Source: Terriglobia bacterium (lineage in GTDB: Bacteria > Acidobacteriota > Terriglobia > Acidiferrales > UBA7541). Taken from it: a stretch of DNA of 64,000 bases. The translations under genes and the position numbers were made by a program. Below are positions 43,872 through 53,878 of this stretch, one piece after another. The notes below the pieces were generated by a model that searched no databases, was not told the DNA's origin, and saw nothing but the letters and a program-made list of their open reading frames with translations. The stretch covers positions 1 to 64,000 of the forward strand of contig JAIQFG010000003.1 in the NCBI GenBank assembly GCA_020073375.1. Reading direction: 5' to 3'. The first letter of the stretch is position 1, and each line of letters starts with the position of its first letter.

Positions 43872-44817
43872 ATGGCCAGAAAATCACCGAAAGCAACCGA
43901 ACAGCGCAATCCCCGCACGCGCGGGCTTTCCGCAAAATCCGCGAGCGAAATCGTGCGCGCCATTCATCGCGAAGACGTGTCCGTCGCCAAGGCCGTCGCG
44001 AAAGCCCTCCCCGAAATTTCACGCGCCGTCGAGGCCCTGGTCAATGCACTTAATTCCGGCGGACGTATTTTTTACATTGGAGCAGGAACCAGCGGCCGCC
44101 TCGCGGCGCTCGATGCGGCCGAACTTCCACCGACGTTTGGCACTGCCCCGCGCCTGGTGCAAGCCGTGATCGCCGGAGGACGCCGCGCGCTTACCGGCGC
44201 CGTCGAGGGCGCGGAAGATAATCGATCGCAAGGCGCGCGCGACCTGGCGGCGCGAGGACTCCTCGCGAACGATGCCGTCGTGTGCATTGCTGCAAGCGGC
44301 TCCACGCCCTATGTTCTGGGAGCGCTCGAATTCGCGAACCGCAAAGGGTGCGCCACCATCGGAATCACTTCCAATCCGGGCACGCCGATCACGCGCATTG
44401 CGCAAATCAGCATCGTCACCCCGACGGGTCCCGAGCCCATCACCGGATCCACTCGCATGAAGGCCGGCACGTCCCAGAAAATGGTCCTCAACATGCTCTC
44501 TACCGCCGCGATGGTTCGCCGGGGCCGCGTGTACGATAACTGGATGATTGCAGTGGCCTTGACGAATCGTAAGTTACGGGAACGCGGCCTGCGGATCCTG
44601 ATGGAGGCTTCCGGGGCCACCGTGGCTGATGCGACACGCGCCCTGCGTCTTTCCGGACACGACATGGGCGTCGCGTTCATTATTCTAAAGACAGGAGCAA
44701 GCGCGCAACAGGCCAGGAAGCGGTTGCGCGATACCAACGGAAATGTCCACGACGCTATCCAATCTGCGAAACAGGACGCAGGCGGCCCCAGAAGCGCAAG
44801 AGGCGCAACCCCGGCAC

Positions 44818-44825
<8 letters not shown>
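43872..44825 (+). CDS. murQ: N-acetylmuramic acid 6-phosphate etherase
   Basis: 317 aa. Single SIS domain with the MurQ signature: 'RIFYIGAGTSGRLAALDAAE' (about 74-93), 'ELPPTFGTAPRLVQAVIAGG', 'EDNRSQGARDLAARGL', 'CIAASGSTPYVLGALEFA' and 'GPEPITGSTRMKAGTSQKM'. It cleaves the lactyl ether of MurNAc-6-P to GlcNAc-6-P and lactate in the cytoplasm, the step after import and phosphorylation. Its 3' end overlaps murA by 8 bp, which couples salvage to de novo murein synthesis. Confidence 0.95.
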
Positions 44826-46084
<1,259 letters not shown>

Positions 46085-46089
<5 letters not shown>

Positions 46090-46176
46090 GACAGGCTTCA
46101 GCCTGTCTGCTTCTAGTCCACGCGAAATCCGAGCCGATTTAAATCTAAACCAGACAGGCTGAGGCCTTTCCTACTA
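46085..46176. repeat. GTAGGACAGG-family inverted repeat
   Basis: Left arm 'agtaggacaggcttcagcct' contains the murA TAG stop; right arm 'agacaggctgaggcctttcc' carries two changes relative to the other copies. Confidence 0.88.
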
Positions 46177-46274
46177 AACCCGCGCCAAGTTTATCCCGGT
46201 CGCTTCCGGGCCTCGGAATGACAACATTGTGTGAGTCAAAAAATACGCAGCAAAAGGCGCGCACGAAAACAAAT

Positions 46275-46306
46275 CGGGGAGGCGATTACTCGCCTCCCCG
46301 TTCTCT
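46275..46306. terminator. Probable bidirectional terminator between murA and pnp
   Basis: Perfect arms 'cggggaggcg' and 'cgcctccccg' with a 6-nt loop. On the plus strand it is followed by 'ttctctt', on the minus strand by 'atttgtttt'. It serves the convergent murA and pnp transcripts. Confidence 0.75.
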
Positions 46307-46363
46307 TACTTTCCAATCATCAACTAGCCTGGCAACGGCACGCGATCAAACAACCGCCCGCCG

Positions 46364-48505
46364 TTAGCCCTGCCCGCCGGCCGCTTCCTTCATCTGTTTC
46401 TCTCGCGCTTCCTTCAAAATCGCTTTGCGCGAAAGCCGGATCTTGTTCCCCTCGATGGCCAGAACCTTCACCAGCACCTGGTCGCCCAGTTTCAGCTCAT
46501 CGCGGACGTCGCGGATGCGCTGCTCGGCGATTTCGCTGATGTGCAGCAAACCGTCGGTGCCGGGGAAAATTTCGACGAACGCGCCGAAGTCCGCCAGGCG
46601 CACGACTTTGCCGAGGTAGGTCTTGCCGATTTCGGCCGAAGCGGTGACGTCGCGAATCATGCCCAACGCGGAGTCGGCGGCCGTGCCGTTGTTGGCGAAC
46701 ACGTGCACCTTGCCGTCGTCCATCACGTCGATCTTCACGCCCGTGGCCTCGATGATCGAGCGGATCTTCTTTCCGCCCGGCCCGATCAGGTCGCGGATCT
46801 TGTCCACCGGTATCTGGAGCAAATAGAGCCTCGGTGCGTAGATCGACATCTTGCCGCGCGCCTGCGCCAGCGTCTGGTCCATGATGTCCAGAATGTGCAG
46901 CCGGGCGCGGCGGGCCTGCTCCAGCGCCTGCCGCATGAGCGGCACGCTGACGCCGCCCACCTTGATATCCATTTGCAGGGCGGTGATGCCAACGCGCGTC
47001 CCGGCAACCTTGAAGTCCATGTCGCCGTAGTGATCTTCGGCGCCGGCGATGTCCGTGAGCACGGCGGCCTTCTCGCCTTCGACGACCAGGCCCATGGCGA
47101 TGCCCGCGCACGCCGCGCGGATCGGCACGCCCGCATCCATCAGCGAGAGCGAGCCGCCGCACACGGTGGCCATGGACGAGGATCCGTTCGATTCCATGAT
47201 GTCCGAAACCAGCCGCATGGCGTAGGGGAAATCGGCCTCGGGCGGCAGCAGATTGAGCAGCGCGCGTTCGGCAAGAGCGCCGTGCCCGATTTCGCGGCGG
47301 CCCGGCCCGCGCAGGAATTTCACTTCGCCCACCGAAAACGGCGGGAAGTTGTAATGCAGCATGAAGCGCTTGAAGGATTCGTCCTCGAACAGCAGATCGA
47401 GGCGCTGCTTGTCTTCCTTCGTGCCCAGCGTGGTCACGGCCAGAGCCTGGGTCTCGCCGCGCGTAAACAGCGCCGAGCCGTGCGCCCTGGGCAGTACGCC
47501 CACTTCGCAGGTAATGTCGCGGATTTCATCGAACGCGCGGGCGTCCGGACGGCGGTTGTGGTGGAGGATGTCGTCGCGGAAATAACTCTCGCGCAGGCGC
47601 TCGAAGGCGCGCATGGCCAGCGTGCGCTTTTCTTCGTTCTCTTCCGGGATCGATTCCTTGATCGCCTTCTTCACTTCGTCGATGCGCGCGTAACTTTCCT
47701 TCTTGGGATATTTCTTGGTGTCCAGCGCGTCGTGCAGTTGCGCGCCGTATTTTTGCTCGATTTCCTTGGCCAGTGCCTCGTCGAACGGCAGCGGCGCAAC
47801 GGTCACCTTGTTGGGCTTGACCTTGTCGTGCAGTTCGCGGATGGCCGCGATGATGTGTTTGATCTGGTCGTGACCGAACTGCAGCGCTTCGGCGACCTGG
47901 TCTTCGCTTACTTCCACCGCGCCCGCCTCGATCATGACGATGGCCTGTTCGGTGGCCACCACAATAATGTTCAGCAAACTTGTTTTCTGCGCGGCCACGG
48001 TCGGGTTGGCAACCAGTTTTCCCTCAACAAGGCCCACGCGCACAGCCGCCACCGGCGTGGTGAACGGCAGGTCGGAAATAAACGCCGCCGCCGACGCACC
48101 GGTGATGCCGATCATGTCCGGATCGTTTTCACTGTCGGCCGAAAGCACCATCGCCACGATCTGCGTCTCGTTGCGCCAGGCTTCCGGGAACAACGGGCGC
48201 AGCGGGCGGTCGATCATGCGCGAGGTCAGAATTTCGCGCTCCGAGGGGCGCCCTTCGCGCTTGAAAAAACCGCCGGGAATTTTTCCAGCCGAATACGTGT
48301 ATTCGCGGTAGTCCACGGTGAGGGGAAGAAAATCGCGGTCGTTCGCCTTGCTATCCATGCACGCCGTCACCAGCACGACGGTATCTCCGTAGCGCGCCAA
48401 AACCGACCCGTTGGCCTGCTTGGCGATTTTTCCGGTCTCCAGAGTCAGCGTTCGTCCGCCGACCTCGACCGTTACGATGTGGGGAGCTGGAGCTGCTTGC
48501 GACAT
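46364..48505 (-). CDS. pnp: Polyribonucleotide nucleotidyltransferase (PNPase)
   Basis: 713 aa, full length. Two RNase PH cores (first core with 'SVLARYGDTVVLVTACMDSK', 'FFKREGRPSEREILTSRMID', second with 'ITCEVGVLPRAHGSALFTRG', 'SIMESNGSSSMATVCGGSL'-like block and 'DFKVAGTRVGITALQMDIK'), then a KH domain ('IRDLIGPGGKKIRSIIEATG', about 555-575) and an S1 domain ('GKVVRLADFGAFVEIFPGTD', about 625-645). It degrades mRNA phosphorolytically in the degradosome. It follows rpsO on the same strand, the classical rpsO-pnp order. Confidence 0.97.
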   Translation of the reverse strand: MSQAAPAPHIVTVEVGGRTLTLETGKIAKQANGSVLARYGDTVVLVTACMDSKANDRDFLPLTVDYREYTYSAGKIPGGFFKREGRPSEREILTSRMIDRPLRPLFPEAWRNETQIVAMVLSADSENDPDMIGITGASAAAFISDLPFTTPVAAVRVGLVEGKLVANPTVAAQKTSLLNIIVVATEQAIVMIEAGAVEVSEDQVAEALQFGHDQIKHIIAAIRELHDKVKPNKVTVAPLPFDEALAKEIEQKYGAQLHDALDTKKYPKKESYARIDEVKKAIKESIPEENEEKRTLAMRAFERLRESYFRDDILHHNRRPDARAFDEIRDITCEVGVLPRAHGSALFTRGETQALAVTTLGTKEDKQRLDLLFEDESFKRFMLHYNFPPFSVGEVKFLRGPGRREIGHGALAERALLNLLPPEADFPYAMRLVSDIMESNGSSSMATVCGGSLSLMDAGVPIRAACAGIAMGLVVEGEKAAVLTDIAGAEDHYGDMDFKVAGTRVGITALQMDIKVGGVSVPLMRQALEQARRARLHILDIMDQTLAQARGKMSIYAPRLYLLQIPVDKIRDLIGPGGKKIRSIIEATGVKIDVMDDGKVHVFANNGTAADSALGMIRDVTASAEIGKTYLGKVVRLADFGAFVEIFPGTDGLLHISEIAEQRIRDVRDELKLGDQVLVKVLAIEGNKIRLSRKAILKEAREKQMKEAAGGQG

Positions 48506-48756
48506 ATCCTGTCTTCCTTTCGCTTTTCCGCCGCGTCCCGAACCATCGGGATTCGCGCGCGCGGAAAGAACTTACGAGTGCGGGAGAAAAATTTCCCGTT
48601 TTGTGTGGAAGAGAATTGCCGCGAGAGGAAGGCTGGAAACGTCCTGCAAAAAAAGCGGCCGGGCCGGATGGCCCAAAAGCCGCCTAGAAAGCTCCAGAAC
48701 TCCGCGAAGGCTCGGAGATGCCGTTGCCGCGAAAACCGCCCGCGCCTGCAGGGCGG

Positions 48757-49017
48757 TTACTTGCGCAAACTGAGGCGCTCGACAATATCCCGATACCGAT
48801 CCGGGTCCCGGCGGTTGAGATAGTCCAGCAGACGCCGGCGCTTGTTGACCATCATGATCAAGCCGCGCCGCGACGCATGGTCCTTCAGGTGCGACTTCAG
48901 ATGAGTGGTCAAATAGTTGATGCGCTCGCTGAGCAGCGCGATCTGAACTTCCGGCGAGCCTGTATCCTTCACATGCGCCCGATACTGCTCGATCAACATT
49001 GACTTGGCTTCTCTCAA
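48757..49017 (-). CDS. rpsO: 30S ribosomal protein S15
   Basis: 86 aa. Core signature '[20 protein letters not shown]' and '[20 protein letters not shown]' with '[20 protein letters not shown]'. S15 binds 16S rRNA early in 30S assembly. The TTG start at 49017 is chosen because it gives the usual distance (about 18 residues) to DTGSPEVQ and has GGAG 8 nt upstream; an in-frame ATG at 49044 would add nine glycine-rich residues. Followed by pnp; a GC-rich hairpin-capable segment lies in the 250-bp spacer. Confidence 0.93.
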   Translation of the reverse strand: MREAKSMLIEQYRAHVKDTGSPEVQIALLSERINYLTTHLKSHLKDHASRRGLIMMVNKRRRLLDYLNRRDPDRYRDIVERLSLRK

Positions 49018-49123
49018 ATCGCCCTCTCCGCCGAACCCCATCATTTTCTCTCTCGTTTCGTCTTCTCTTCGACCTTAGGAGACTATCACACGCCCCCGCC
49101 CACATGCAAAATGTTTATGCCGA

Positions 49124-49199
49124 CGTAGGACAGGCTTCAGCCTGTTTGCTCTTAGTGCGCGCACAAATCGAACCCGAAAGGCTGAAGCCTGTCCTACTC
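49124..49199. repeat. GTAGGACAGG-family inverted repeat
   Basis: Left arm 'gtaggacaggcttcagcctg' and right arm 'aggctgaagcctgtcctact'. Lies between rpsO and the folE stop codon; here the stop (TGA) is a few bases outside the element. Confidence 0.88.
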
Positions 49200-49202
49200 A
49201 AT

Positions 49203-49832
49203 TCACTTCGCGCGAATCAAGGAAAGAAATTCCTCGCGCGTCTGCGCATTCTCCCGGAACGCGCCCAGCATGGCGCTGGTCACCGCCTGCGAGTTCTGCT
49301 TTTCCACGCCGCGCATCACCATGCACATGTGCCGCGCCTCGATCACCACCGCCACGCCCAGCGGGTTGATCTTCTGCTGAATGGCGCCCGCGATCTGATT
49401 GGTCAGCCGCTCCTGAATCTGCAAGCGCCGCGCGAACATGTTCACCAGCCGCGGAATTTTGGAAAGGCCCACCACTTTCTTGTCCGGGATGTAGGCCACA
49501 TGGCACTTCCCGAAAAACGGCAGCATGTGGTGCTCGCACATGCTGTAGACCTCGATGTCCTTCACCAGCACCATCTGGTCGTAGCAGACGCTGAACATCG
49601 CTCCGTTCAGCACTTTTTCCTGGTCCTGCTGGTAGCCGCTGGTCAGGAACCGCAGCGCCTTCTCAAAGCGCTCGGGAGTGCGCCGCAACCCGTCGCGGTC
49701 CGGGTCTTCGCCGATCATTTTCAGGATGCGCCGCATCAGATCCGCGATGGTTTCAGACCCTTCCGGTGTTCCGGGTTCGGTCAGTTCCAGATCTTCGATC
49801 TGCTTCATTTGTGCCGCCGTCTTTTCGGTCAT
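49203..49832 (-). CDS. folE: GTP cyclohydrolase I
   Basis: 209 aa. Zinc and active-site motifs are present: '[20 protein letters not shown]' (Cys and two His, about 98-117), '[19 protein letters not shown]', and '[17 protein letters not shown]' with the third zinc ligand Cys. Makes 7,8-dihydroneopterin triphosphate from GTP. Last of three genes whose ends overlap by 4 nt each (49829-49832, 50251-50254); it should feed the two upstream PTPS-like enzymes as well as folate synthesis. Confidence 0.96.
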   Translation of the reverse strand: MTEKTAAQMKQIEDLELTEPGTPEGSETIADLMRRILKMIGEDPDRDGLRRTPERFEKALRFLTSGYQQDQEKVLNGAMFSVCYDQMVLVKDIEVYSMCEHHMLPFFGKCHVAYIPDKKVVGLSKIPRLVNMFARRLQIQERLTNQIAGAIQQKINPLGVAVVIEARHMCMVMRGVEKQNSQAVTSAMLGAFRENAQTREEFLSLIRAK

Positions 49833-50254
49833 TGGAGGCTCCCGTGGTTCTCACCCAGGTATTCAAAACTGTTCCGGCCGGTTTCTTCCAGCAGCACGCG
49901 CTCCAGTTTCGCCGCCGGGAAAGCGCGCAAGCGGTTAAAAATCTCAATGCACAGATTTTCCGTGGTCGGCACGCGCTCGCGAAATTCGGCCATCTCTTCA
50001 TTCAGATATTTATGATCGAACGGCTCGATTACTTCGCGGCCGACAAACGCGTCCAGTTCGGTCAGATTCGCGATCATGCCCGTCGCGGGATCGGTGGGCC
50101 CGGAAACGGCCACTTCCACCACGTAGTTGTGCCCGTGCCCGTACGGGTTGTTGCATTTCCCGTAGACGCGCTGGTTCTCCGCGTCATCCAGCTGCGCACT
50201 GTGCAGCCGGTGCGAGGCGCAAAACGCGTACCGCCGAGTCAGATGAATCTTCAT
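49829..50254 (-). CDS. 6-pyruvoyltetrahydropterin synthase-like protein, copy 2
   Basis: 141 aa from the ATG at 50254. Zinc ligands in 'CASHRLHS' and '[14 protein letters not shown]' and the catalytic Cys in 'YGKCNNP' (about residue 34). '[12 protein letters not shown]' and '[14 protein letters not shown]' follow, with the pterin-anchoring Glu in '[14 protein letters not shown]'. The pattern resembles eukaryotic-type PTPS (tetrahydrobiopterin synthesis) more than the shorter-loop QueD of queuosine synthesis. Overlaps both neighbours by 4 nt. Confidence 0.85.
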   Translation of the reverse strand: MKIHLTRRYAFCASHRLHSAQLDDAENQRVYGKCNNPYGHGHNYVVEVAVSGPTDPATGMIANLTELDAFVGREVIEPFDHKYLNEEMAEFRERVPTTENLCIEIFNRLRAFPAAKLERVLLEETGRNSFEYLGENHGSLQ

Positions 50255-50706
50255 TGGCCCGCTCCCGCCGTTTTGCCGCTCCCGTTGCCGGCGGCGTTGC
50301 CTTCGCCGTAGCAATCCACAAACAAGTCCGGCGTCTCGTACAGCCGCACGCGATGTAGTCTCCCGCGCGTGATTTTTGTTTCCAGCAGCCGCCAGATCAC
50401 AGCCGCGATGTTTTCGCACGTCGGAATCTGCCCCGCCAGTTCCGGCACTTCATAGTTCAGGAAGCGATGGTCCATCCGGTCGCTCACTTCGCGCTCCAGA
50501 ATGTCCTTGAGTTCCTTCAGGTCCAGGACCATCCCCGTCGCCGGATCCGGCTCGCCCGCCACGGTTACTTCCAGAACGTAATTGTGCCCATGCCCGTGCG
50601 GGTTATTGCATTTTCCAAAGACGCGCCTGTTCTCCTCCGCCGAAAACGCCGGATTGTGATACAGATGCGACGCCGAAAACTCGATTTTGCGTGTCAGATA
50701 GACCAT
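50251..50706 (-). CDS. 6-pyruvoyltetrahydropterin synthase-like protein, copy 1
   Basis: 151 aa from the ATG at 50706. 'EFSASHLYHN' and 'FGKCNNPHGHGHNYVLEV' hold the zinc His residues and the catalytic Cys, followed by 'DPATGMVLDLKELKDIL', 'DRMDHRFLNYEVPEL', 'PTCENIAAVIWRLLE' and 'VRLYETPDLFVDCYGE'. The GKCNNPxGHGHNY block and DPxTGMVxxL segment are those of animal-type PTPS. A Gly/Ala-rich tail ends the protein. First gene of the PTPS-PTPS-folE operon. Confidence 0.87.
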   Translation of the reverse strand: MVYLTRKIEFSASHLYHNPAFSAEENRRVFGKCNNPHGHGHNYVLEVTVAGEPDPATGMVLDLKELKDILEREVSDRMDHRFLNYEVPELAGQIPTCENIAAVIWRLLETKITRGRLHRVRLYETPDLFVDCYGEGNAAGNGSGKTAGAGQ

Positions 50707-50790
50707 GTAGCGATTCAACAGGATTTCAGTGAACGAAAAGAATTGCACCGGCTACAAACTGTGATCCAGCGCGATTTCACCAGTCACCAG

Positions 50791-51807
50791 TCACAACTCA
50801 CGAATCACGGGCACCTTCCGCCCCTTCCACGCAACGCTCCCCTGCATATAGAGCCGCTCCGAGGCCAACAGCGCCGCTACGTACATCGCCACCGCAGGCA
50901 TATAGTATATGGCAAAGACCGCCGGAAACCGGTTTCGTCGCAATTTCGCCGCATAGGCCGCGTGCCGCCCAACCAGCAGCACCAACCCAGCCGCACCGAA
51001 GATTAGATGCAATGGCGTCAGCAGAAGTAGCAGAAAAGGTATCCACGGCACGATCGATCGCACTTCCCGCCCCACGGCTCGCGTTGATCCGCACATCAAG
51101 GGGTACAGATTCTTCGTCCACCCTTCCCACATCGCGCCAAACGTTCGGTACATCCTCACGCGCATGATCCCGTGGCCCGAGGCAAAATGCAGCCGCACGC
51201 CCGCTTGCTTGGCCAGTTGCGCGAGCGCCACATCCTCGAGCACTTCGCCCGCCACGGCCCTGTGCCCGCCAATACGCTCGTAGTCCGCGCGCCGGATCAT
51301 CAGGTATTGCCCGCTGGCCGCCGCCGCGGGCGATTCTGGATCGTTCACGGCATCGTACGAAAACTTTTGCGCCAGGCGCACGTACACAAACGGAATCAGC
51401 GCGCGCTCCCACCAGGTCCGCGTTTCCTGCTCGGGCGAGTAAGACACCAGGCCCGCGCCGCTCTCCGCCGCATCGGCCAGCGCCCGCGCCGCCGATCCCG
51501 GAAGGTGTACTCCATCCGCGTCCGTAAAGAGCAGCCATTCGCCCGTCGCCTCAGCCGCGCCCAGGGACACCGCGTAGTTCTTCCCCACCCACCCGGACGG
51601 AATTTCCTTCGTCTCCAGGACGCGCAACCGCGCTATGCGTGCGGAAAGTTTTTGGAGCGCGGCGCCCGTGCCGTCGGTCGACTGATCGTTGATGACAAAA
51701 ATCTCGCCAATCTCCGCCTGCGCCGCGAGCGATTCCACTGCGCCGGCAATGGTCGCCTCTTCGTTGCGCGCCGGCACAATCGCGGAAATTGTCGTGATGG
51801 GAGTCAT
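50791..51807 (-). CDS. Family 2 glycosyltransferase, membrane-anchored
   Basis: 338 aa from the ATG at 51807. GT-A fold: 'TTISAIVPARNEEATIAGAV', 'EIFVINDQSTDGTG' and 'GEWLLFTDADGVHLPGSA' (DxD, about 91-93), then 'GQYLMIRRADYERIGGH' and 'GEVLEDVALAQLAKQAG' (ED catalytic base). Two to three C-terminal TM segments ('WIPFLLLLLTPLHLIFGAAG', 'FAIYYMPAVAMYVAALLA') anchor it. The architecture recalls hopanoid- or carotenoid-associated GT2 enzymes, but no such pathway genes are near. Sugar and acceptor unknown. Its start lies right at the edge of an inverted repeat. Confidence 0.85.
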   Translation of the reverse strand: MTPITTISAIVPARNEEATIAGAVESLAAQAEIGEIFVINDQSTDGTGAALQKLSARIARLRVLETKEIPSGWVGKNYAVSLGAAEATGEWLLFTDADGVHLPGSAARALADAAESGAGLVSYSPEQETRTWWERALIPFVYVRLAQKFSYDAVNDPESPAAAASGQYLMIRRADYERIGGHRAVAGEVLEDVALAQLAKQAGVRLHFASGHGIMRVRMYRTFGAMWEGWTKNLYPLMCGSTRAVGREVRSIVPWIPFLLLLLTPLHLIFGAAGLVLLVGRHAAYAAKLRRNRFPAVFAIYYMPAVAMYVAALLASERLYMQGSVAWKGRKVPVIREL

Positions 51808-51813
51808 GGGGTT

Positions 51814-51918
51814 TAGTAGCACAGCCACTCTTGGCTGTGTGATTTTGGCAATCGTAAACGGACCGGCGAGTCAGGTGAAGCCTGCAAACCCGCACAGCCA
51901 AGAGTGGCTGTGCTACTT
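51814..51918. repeat. AGTAGCACAGCC-family inverted repeat
   Basis: Arms 'agtagcacagccactcttgg' and 'ccaagagtggctgtgctact'. It fills the divergent region between the glycosyltransferase and the TlpA-like gene, so it sits where promoters would be expected. Confidence 0.9.
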
Positions 51919-51982
51919 AAACCAAATCGCCTCGCACGAACCCCGCCGAAGCGGGTATTATATAGTCGTTGGAGCGAAAACC

Positions 51983-52501
51983 TTGAAACATAAGATCCTG
52001 GGCCCGATCGGCCTGTGCATCGCTGCATTCCTGATCATCGCTTTCTTCTTCCCCAGCTACCGCCAGGGCGAAGCCAGCCTTGCAGGCCGCAAAGCCAAGG
52101 ATTTCCAGATGCAGATTCCGGGCGCGTCGCACCTCTCCGACCTGCGCGGTAAAGTCGTCATCCTGAATTTCTGGGCCTCCTGGTGCCCGCCATGCCTGGA
52201 AGAAACGCAGTCGCTGAACCAGCTCCAGCAGGCCATCGGCCCCAAAGGCGGCGTCGTCCTGGGCATCAGCGTCGATGACGATAACGAAGCCTACAAGAAA
52301 TTCCTCGTCGATAATCACGTCATCTTCCCCACCTACGATGACACGACCAAGAAAACCGCCACCGATTACGGCACCTCCATGTTCCCGGAAACCTATTTCA
52401 TCGACCGTGAAGGCCGCCTGGCGCGCAAAGTAGTGGGCCCCCAGGATTGGCAATCCCCCGAGATCATGCAGTCCATTGAAGTCCTGCTGAAACGGAATTA
52501 G
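51983..52501 (+). CDS. TlpA-like thiol:disulfide oxidoreductase
   Basis: 172 aa from a TTG at 51983, chosen because GGAG stands 8 nt upstream and the product then begins with an N-terminal signal anchor ('ILGPIGLCIAAFLIIAFFF'). The thioredoxin-like domain has the active site 'NFWASWCPPCLEE' (about residues 68-80) and cis-Pro segment 'GTSMFPETYFIDREG'. It should be a membrane-anchored periplasmic reductase, of the kind used in cytochrome c maturation or thiol repair. No ccm genes are adjacent. Confidence 0.88.
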   Translation: MKHKILGPIGLCIAAFLIIAFFFPSYRQGEASLAGRKAKDFQMQIPGASHLSDLRGKVVILNFWASWCPPCLEETQSLNQLQQAIGPKGGVVLGISVDDDNEAYKKFLVDNHVIFPTYDDTTKKTATDYGTSMFPETYFIDREGRLARKVVGPQDWQSPEIMQSIEVLLKRN

Positions 52502-52663
52502 AAGCCTTTTCGCCAATCGATGTTGATTTTGTAGAGGCGATTCTGTCCCGCCCGCCGAAATTGGGCGGGGGACAGAGTGGGCACTGTCCCGGAACCCGGG
52601 CGCATCGACATAGCCCAGGTTGACCGTTTTCAAGAATCTTGGAATTCAACTCAAGGAGACCTA

Positions 52664-53065
52664 ATGTCCGCCGTAAAACTGGAAGACGCCCGCCGCATCA
52701 TCGCCGCCGCCGAGAAAAAATCCAAGGAAATCGGCCAGCCCATGAACATCGCCGTAGCCGACGAAGGCGGCAACATCGTGGCCCACGTGCGCATGGACGG
52801 CGCGTGGCTTGGCAGCATCGATATCTCCATGAAGAAGGCCTACACCTCGCGCGCCTTCGACATCGCCACAAAAGATCTGGCGGCACATTCGCAGTCCGGC
52901 GGACAGTTTTTCGGAATTCACGCCTCCAACGACGGAAAGATCATGATTTTCGCCGGAGGCATACCTCTGAAAAAGGATGGAAAAGTGGTTGGCGCGATTG
53001 GCGTCAGCGGTGGATCAGGCGATCAGGACCATGCGGTCGCCGAGGCAGGCGCCGCCGCGTATTAG
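52664..53065 (+). CDS. GlcG/HbpS family protein (DUF336)
   Basis: 133 aa from the ATG at 52664 (AAGGAG upstream). Family pattern 'KLEDARRIIAAAEKKSKEIG', 'MNIAVADEGGNIVAHVRMDG', 'SIDISMKKAYTSRAFDIAT' and 'FAGGIPLKKDGKVVGAIGVS', ending 'GDQDHAVAEAGAAA'. HbpS of this family binds heme in a redox-sensing system; GlcG members lie in glycolate loci. Here it stands alone after the TlpA-like gene, so the ligand is open. Confidence 0.88.
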   Translation: MSAVKLEDARRIIAAAEKKSKEIGQPMNIAVADEGGNIVAHVRMDGAWLGSIDISMKKAYTSRAFDIATKDLAAHSQSGGQFFGIHASNDGKIMIFAGGIPLKKDGKVVGAIGVSGGSGDQDHAVAEAGAAAY

Positions 53066-53169
53066 TTGCACTTCTTCTCGAAGAGCGCGATCAAAGGCCC
53101 CGCCCTTGCGCGATAGCAGGACGGGGCGCTCAATCACTAGAACTCTTGCAATTCCGCGGATCGCTTGGA

Positions 53170-53667
53170 CTAGCCGCCCGTCGATGGCTGAACATTCCCA
53201 TTCGCTCCCGGGCAATTCGGGTTCGCGTTGCCGGGCTTCATCTGCATCATTTTCCCCTGCTGCGTCATGCGGCTGTGCATCTGTTCCAGCAAGGCCTGAT
53301 GTTCCGCCAGCTTGGACTTCAGCGCTGCCGGGTTCTTCTCAGCCTGAATGGCCTTCATGCTCTCCATCAGCTTGCTCATGAGCGTGGTCATTTCCTGGTG
53401 GTGGGTAGCCATCTGGCTCATCATCATGGGCATATCGCCGCCCATCATGCCCTGGCCTTGTCCCATCATTCCTTGATTTCCGCCCATCATGCCCTGCCCC
53501 TGGCCCATCATTCCCTGGCCCTGCCCCATCATGCCCTGATTCTGCTGGCAGGGAGCGGTCTGCCCCTGCTGCGCCTTGTCGGGTGATGCCTGCTGAGGCA
53601 GCGCCCTGATCCCGAAGGCCAATAATGCCGGCACCAATAAAGCGCCGGTGAGAATTTTGGTTTTCAT
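53170..53667 (-). CDS. Exported Met/Gln/Gly-rich protein, putative copper binder
   Basis: 165 aa from the ATG at 53667 (AGGAGG upstream). Signal peptide 'KILTGALLVPALLAFGIRA'. Residues ~43-80 are five QGMMG-type repeats alternating with GQG/GN, then 'MPMMMSQMATHHQEMTTLMS' and a helical region with His and Met. Clustered Met and His are typical of periplasmic Cu(I)/Cu(II) binding proteins. It lies 210 bp downstream of copA on the same strand, behind csoR-copA, so a copper buffering role is likely. No enzymatic motif. Confidence 0.75.
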   Translation of the reverse strand: MKTKILTGALLVPALLAFGIRALPQQASPDKAQQGQTAPCQQNQGMMGQGQGMMGQGQGMMGGNQGMMGQGQGMMGGDMPMMMSQMATHHQEMTTLMSKLMESMKAIQAEKNPAALKSKLAEHQALLEQMHSRMTQQGKMMQMKPGNANPNCPGANGNVQPSTGG

Positions 53668-53878
53668 GGTAACCCTCCTGCTTTGCTTCCCTTGTTGCGC
53701 CACACGAAATACCCAGCCGTTCCGGTTGTCGGGTCCGAGATTTATTCGCACGGGCCCAAAATCATTGTCGCAAAGCGCATAGGTTGGCTCTGTGCCCGGT
53801 GTCACCCAGGGTTGTGATCTCCGACACGCGGGGATTTCCAAGGCACGAAGAGAGAAGTGAGGGTAGCAAGAAGGTCGA

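Noticed and set aside
46541-48823. A 760-codon open frame on the plus strand opposite pnp
   Set aside because: It mirrors the pnp and rpsO codons; composition is Arg/His/Gly/Val-rich with no motif. High-GC antisense shadow.
49829-50706. QueD of queuosine biosynthesis as the call for both PTPS-like genes
   Set aside because: Motif layout (GKCNNPxGHGHNY, DPATGMV) is closer to animal-type PTPS and the partner is folE, with no queC/queE nearby. QueD-like activity is not excluded.
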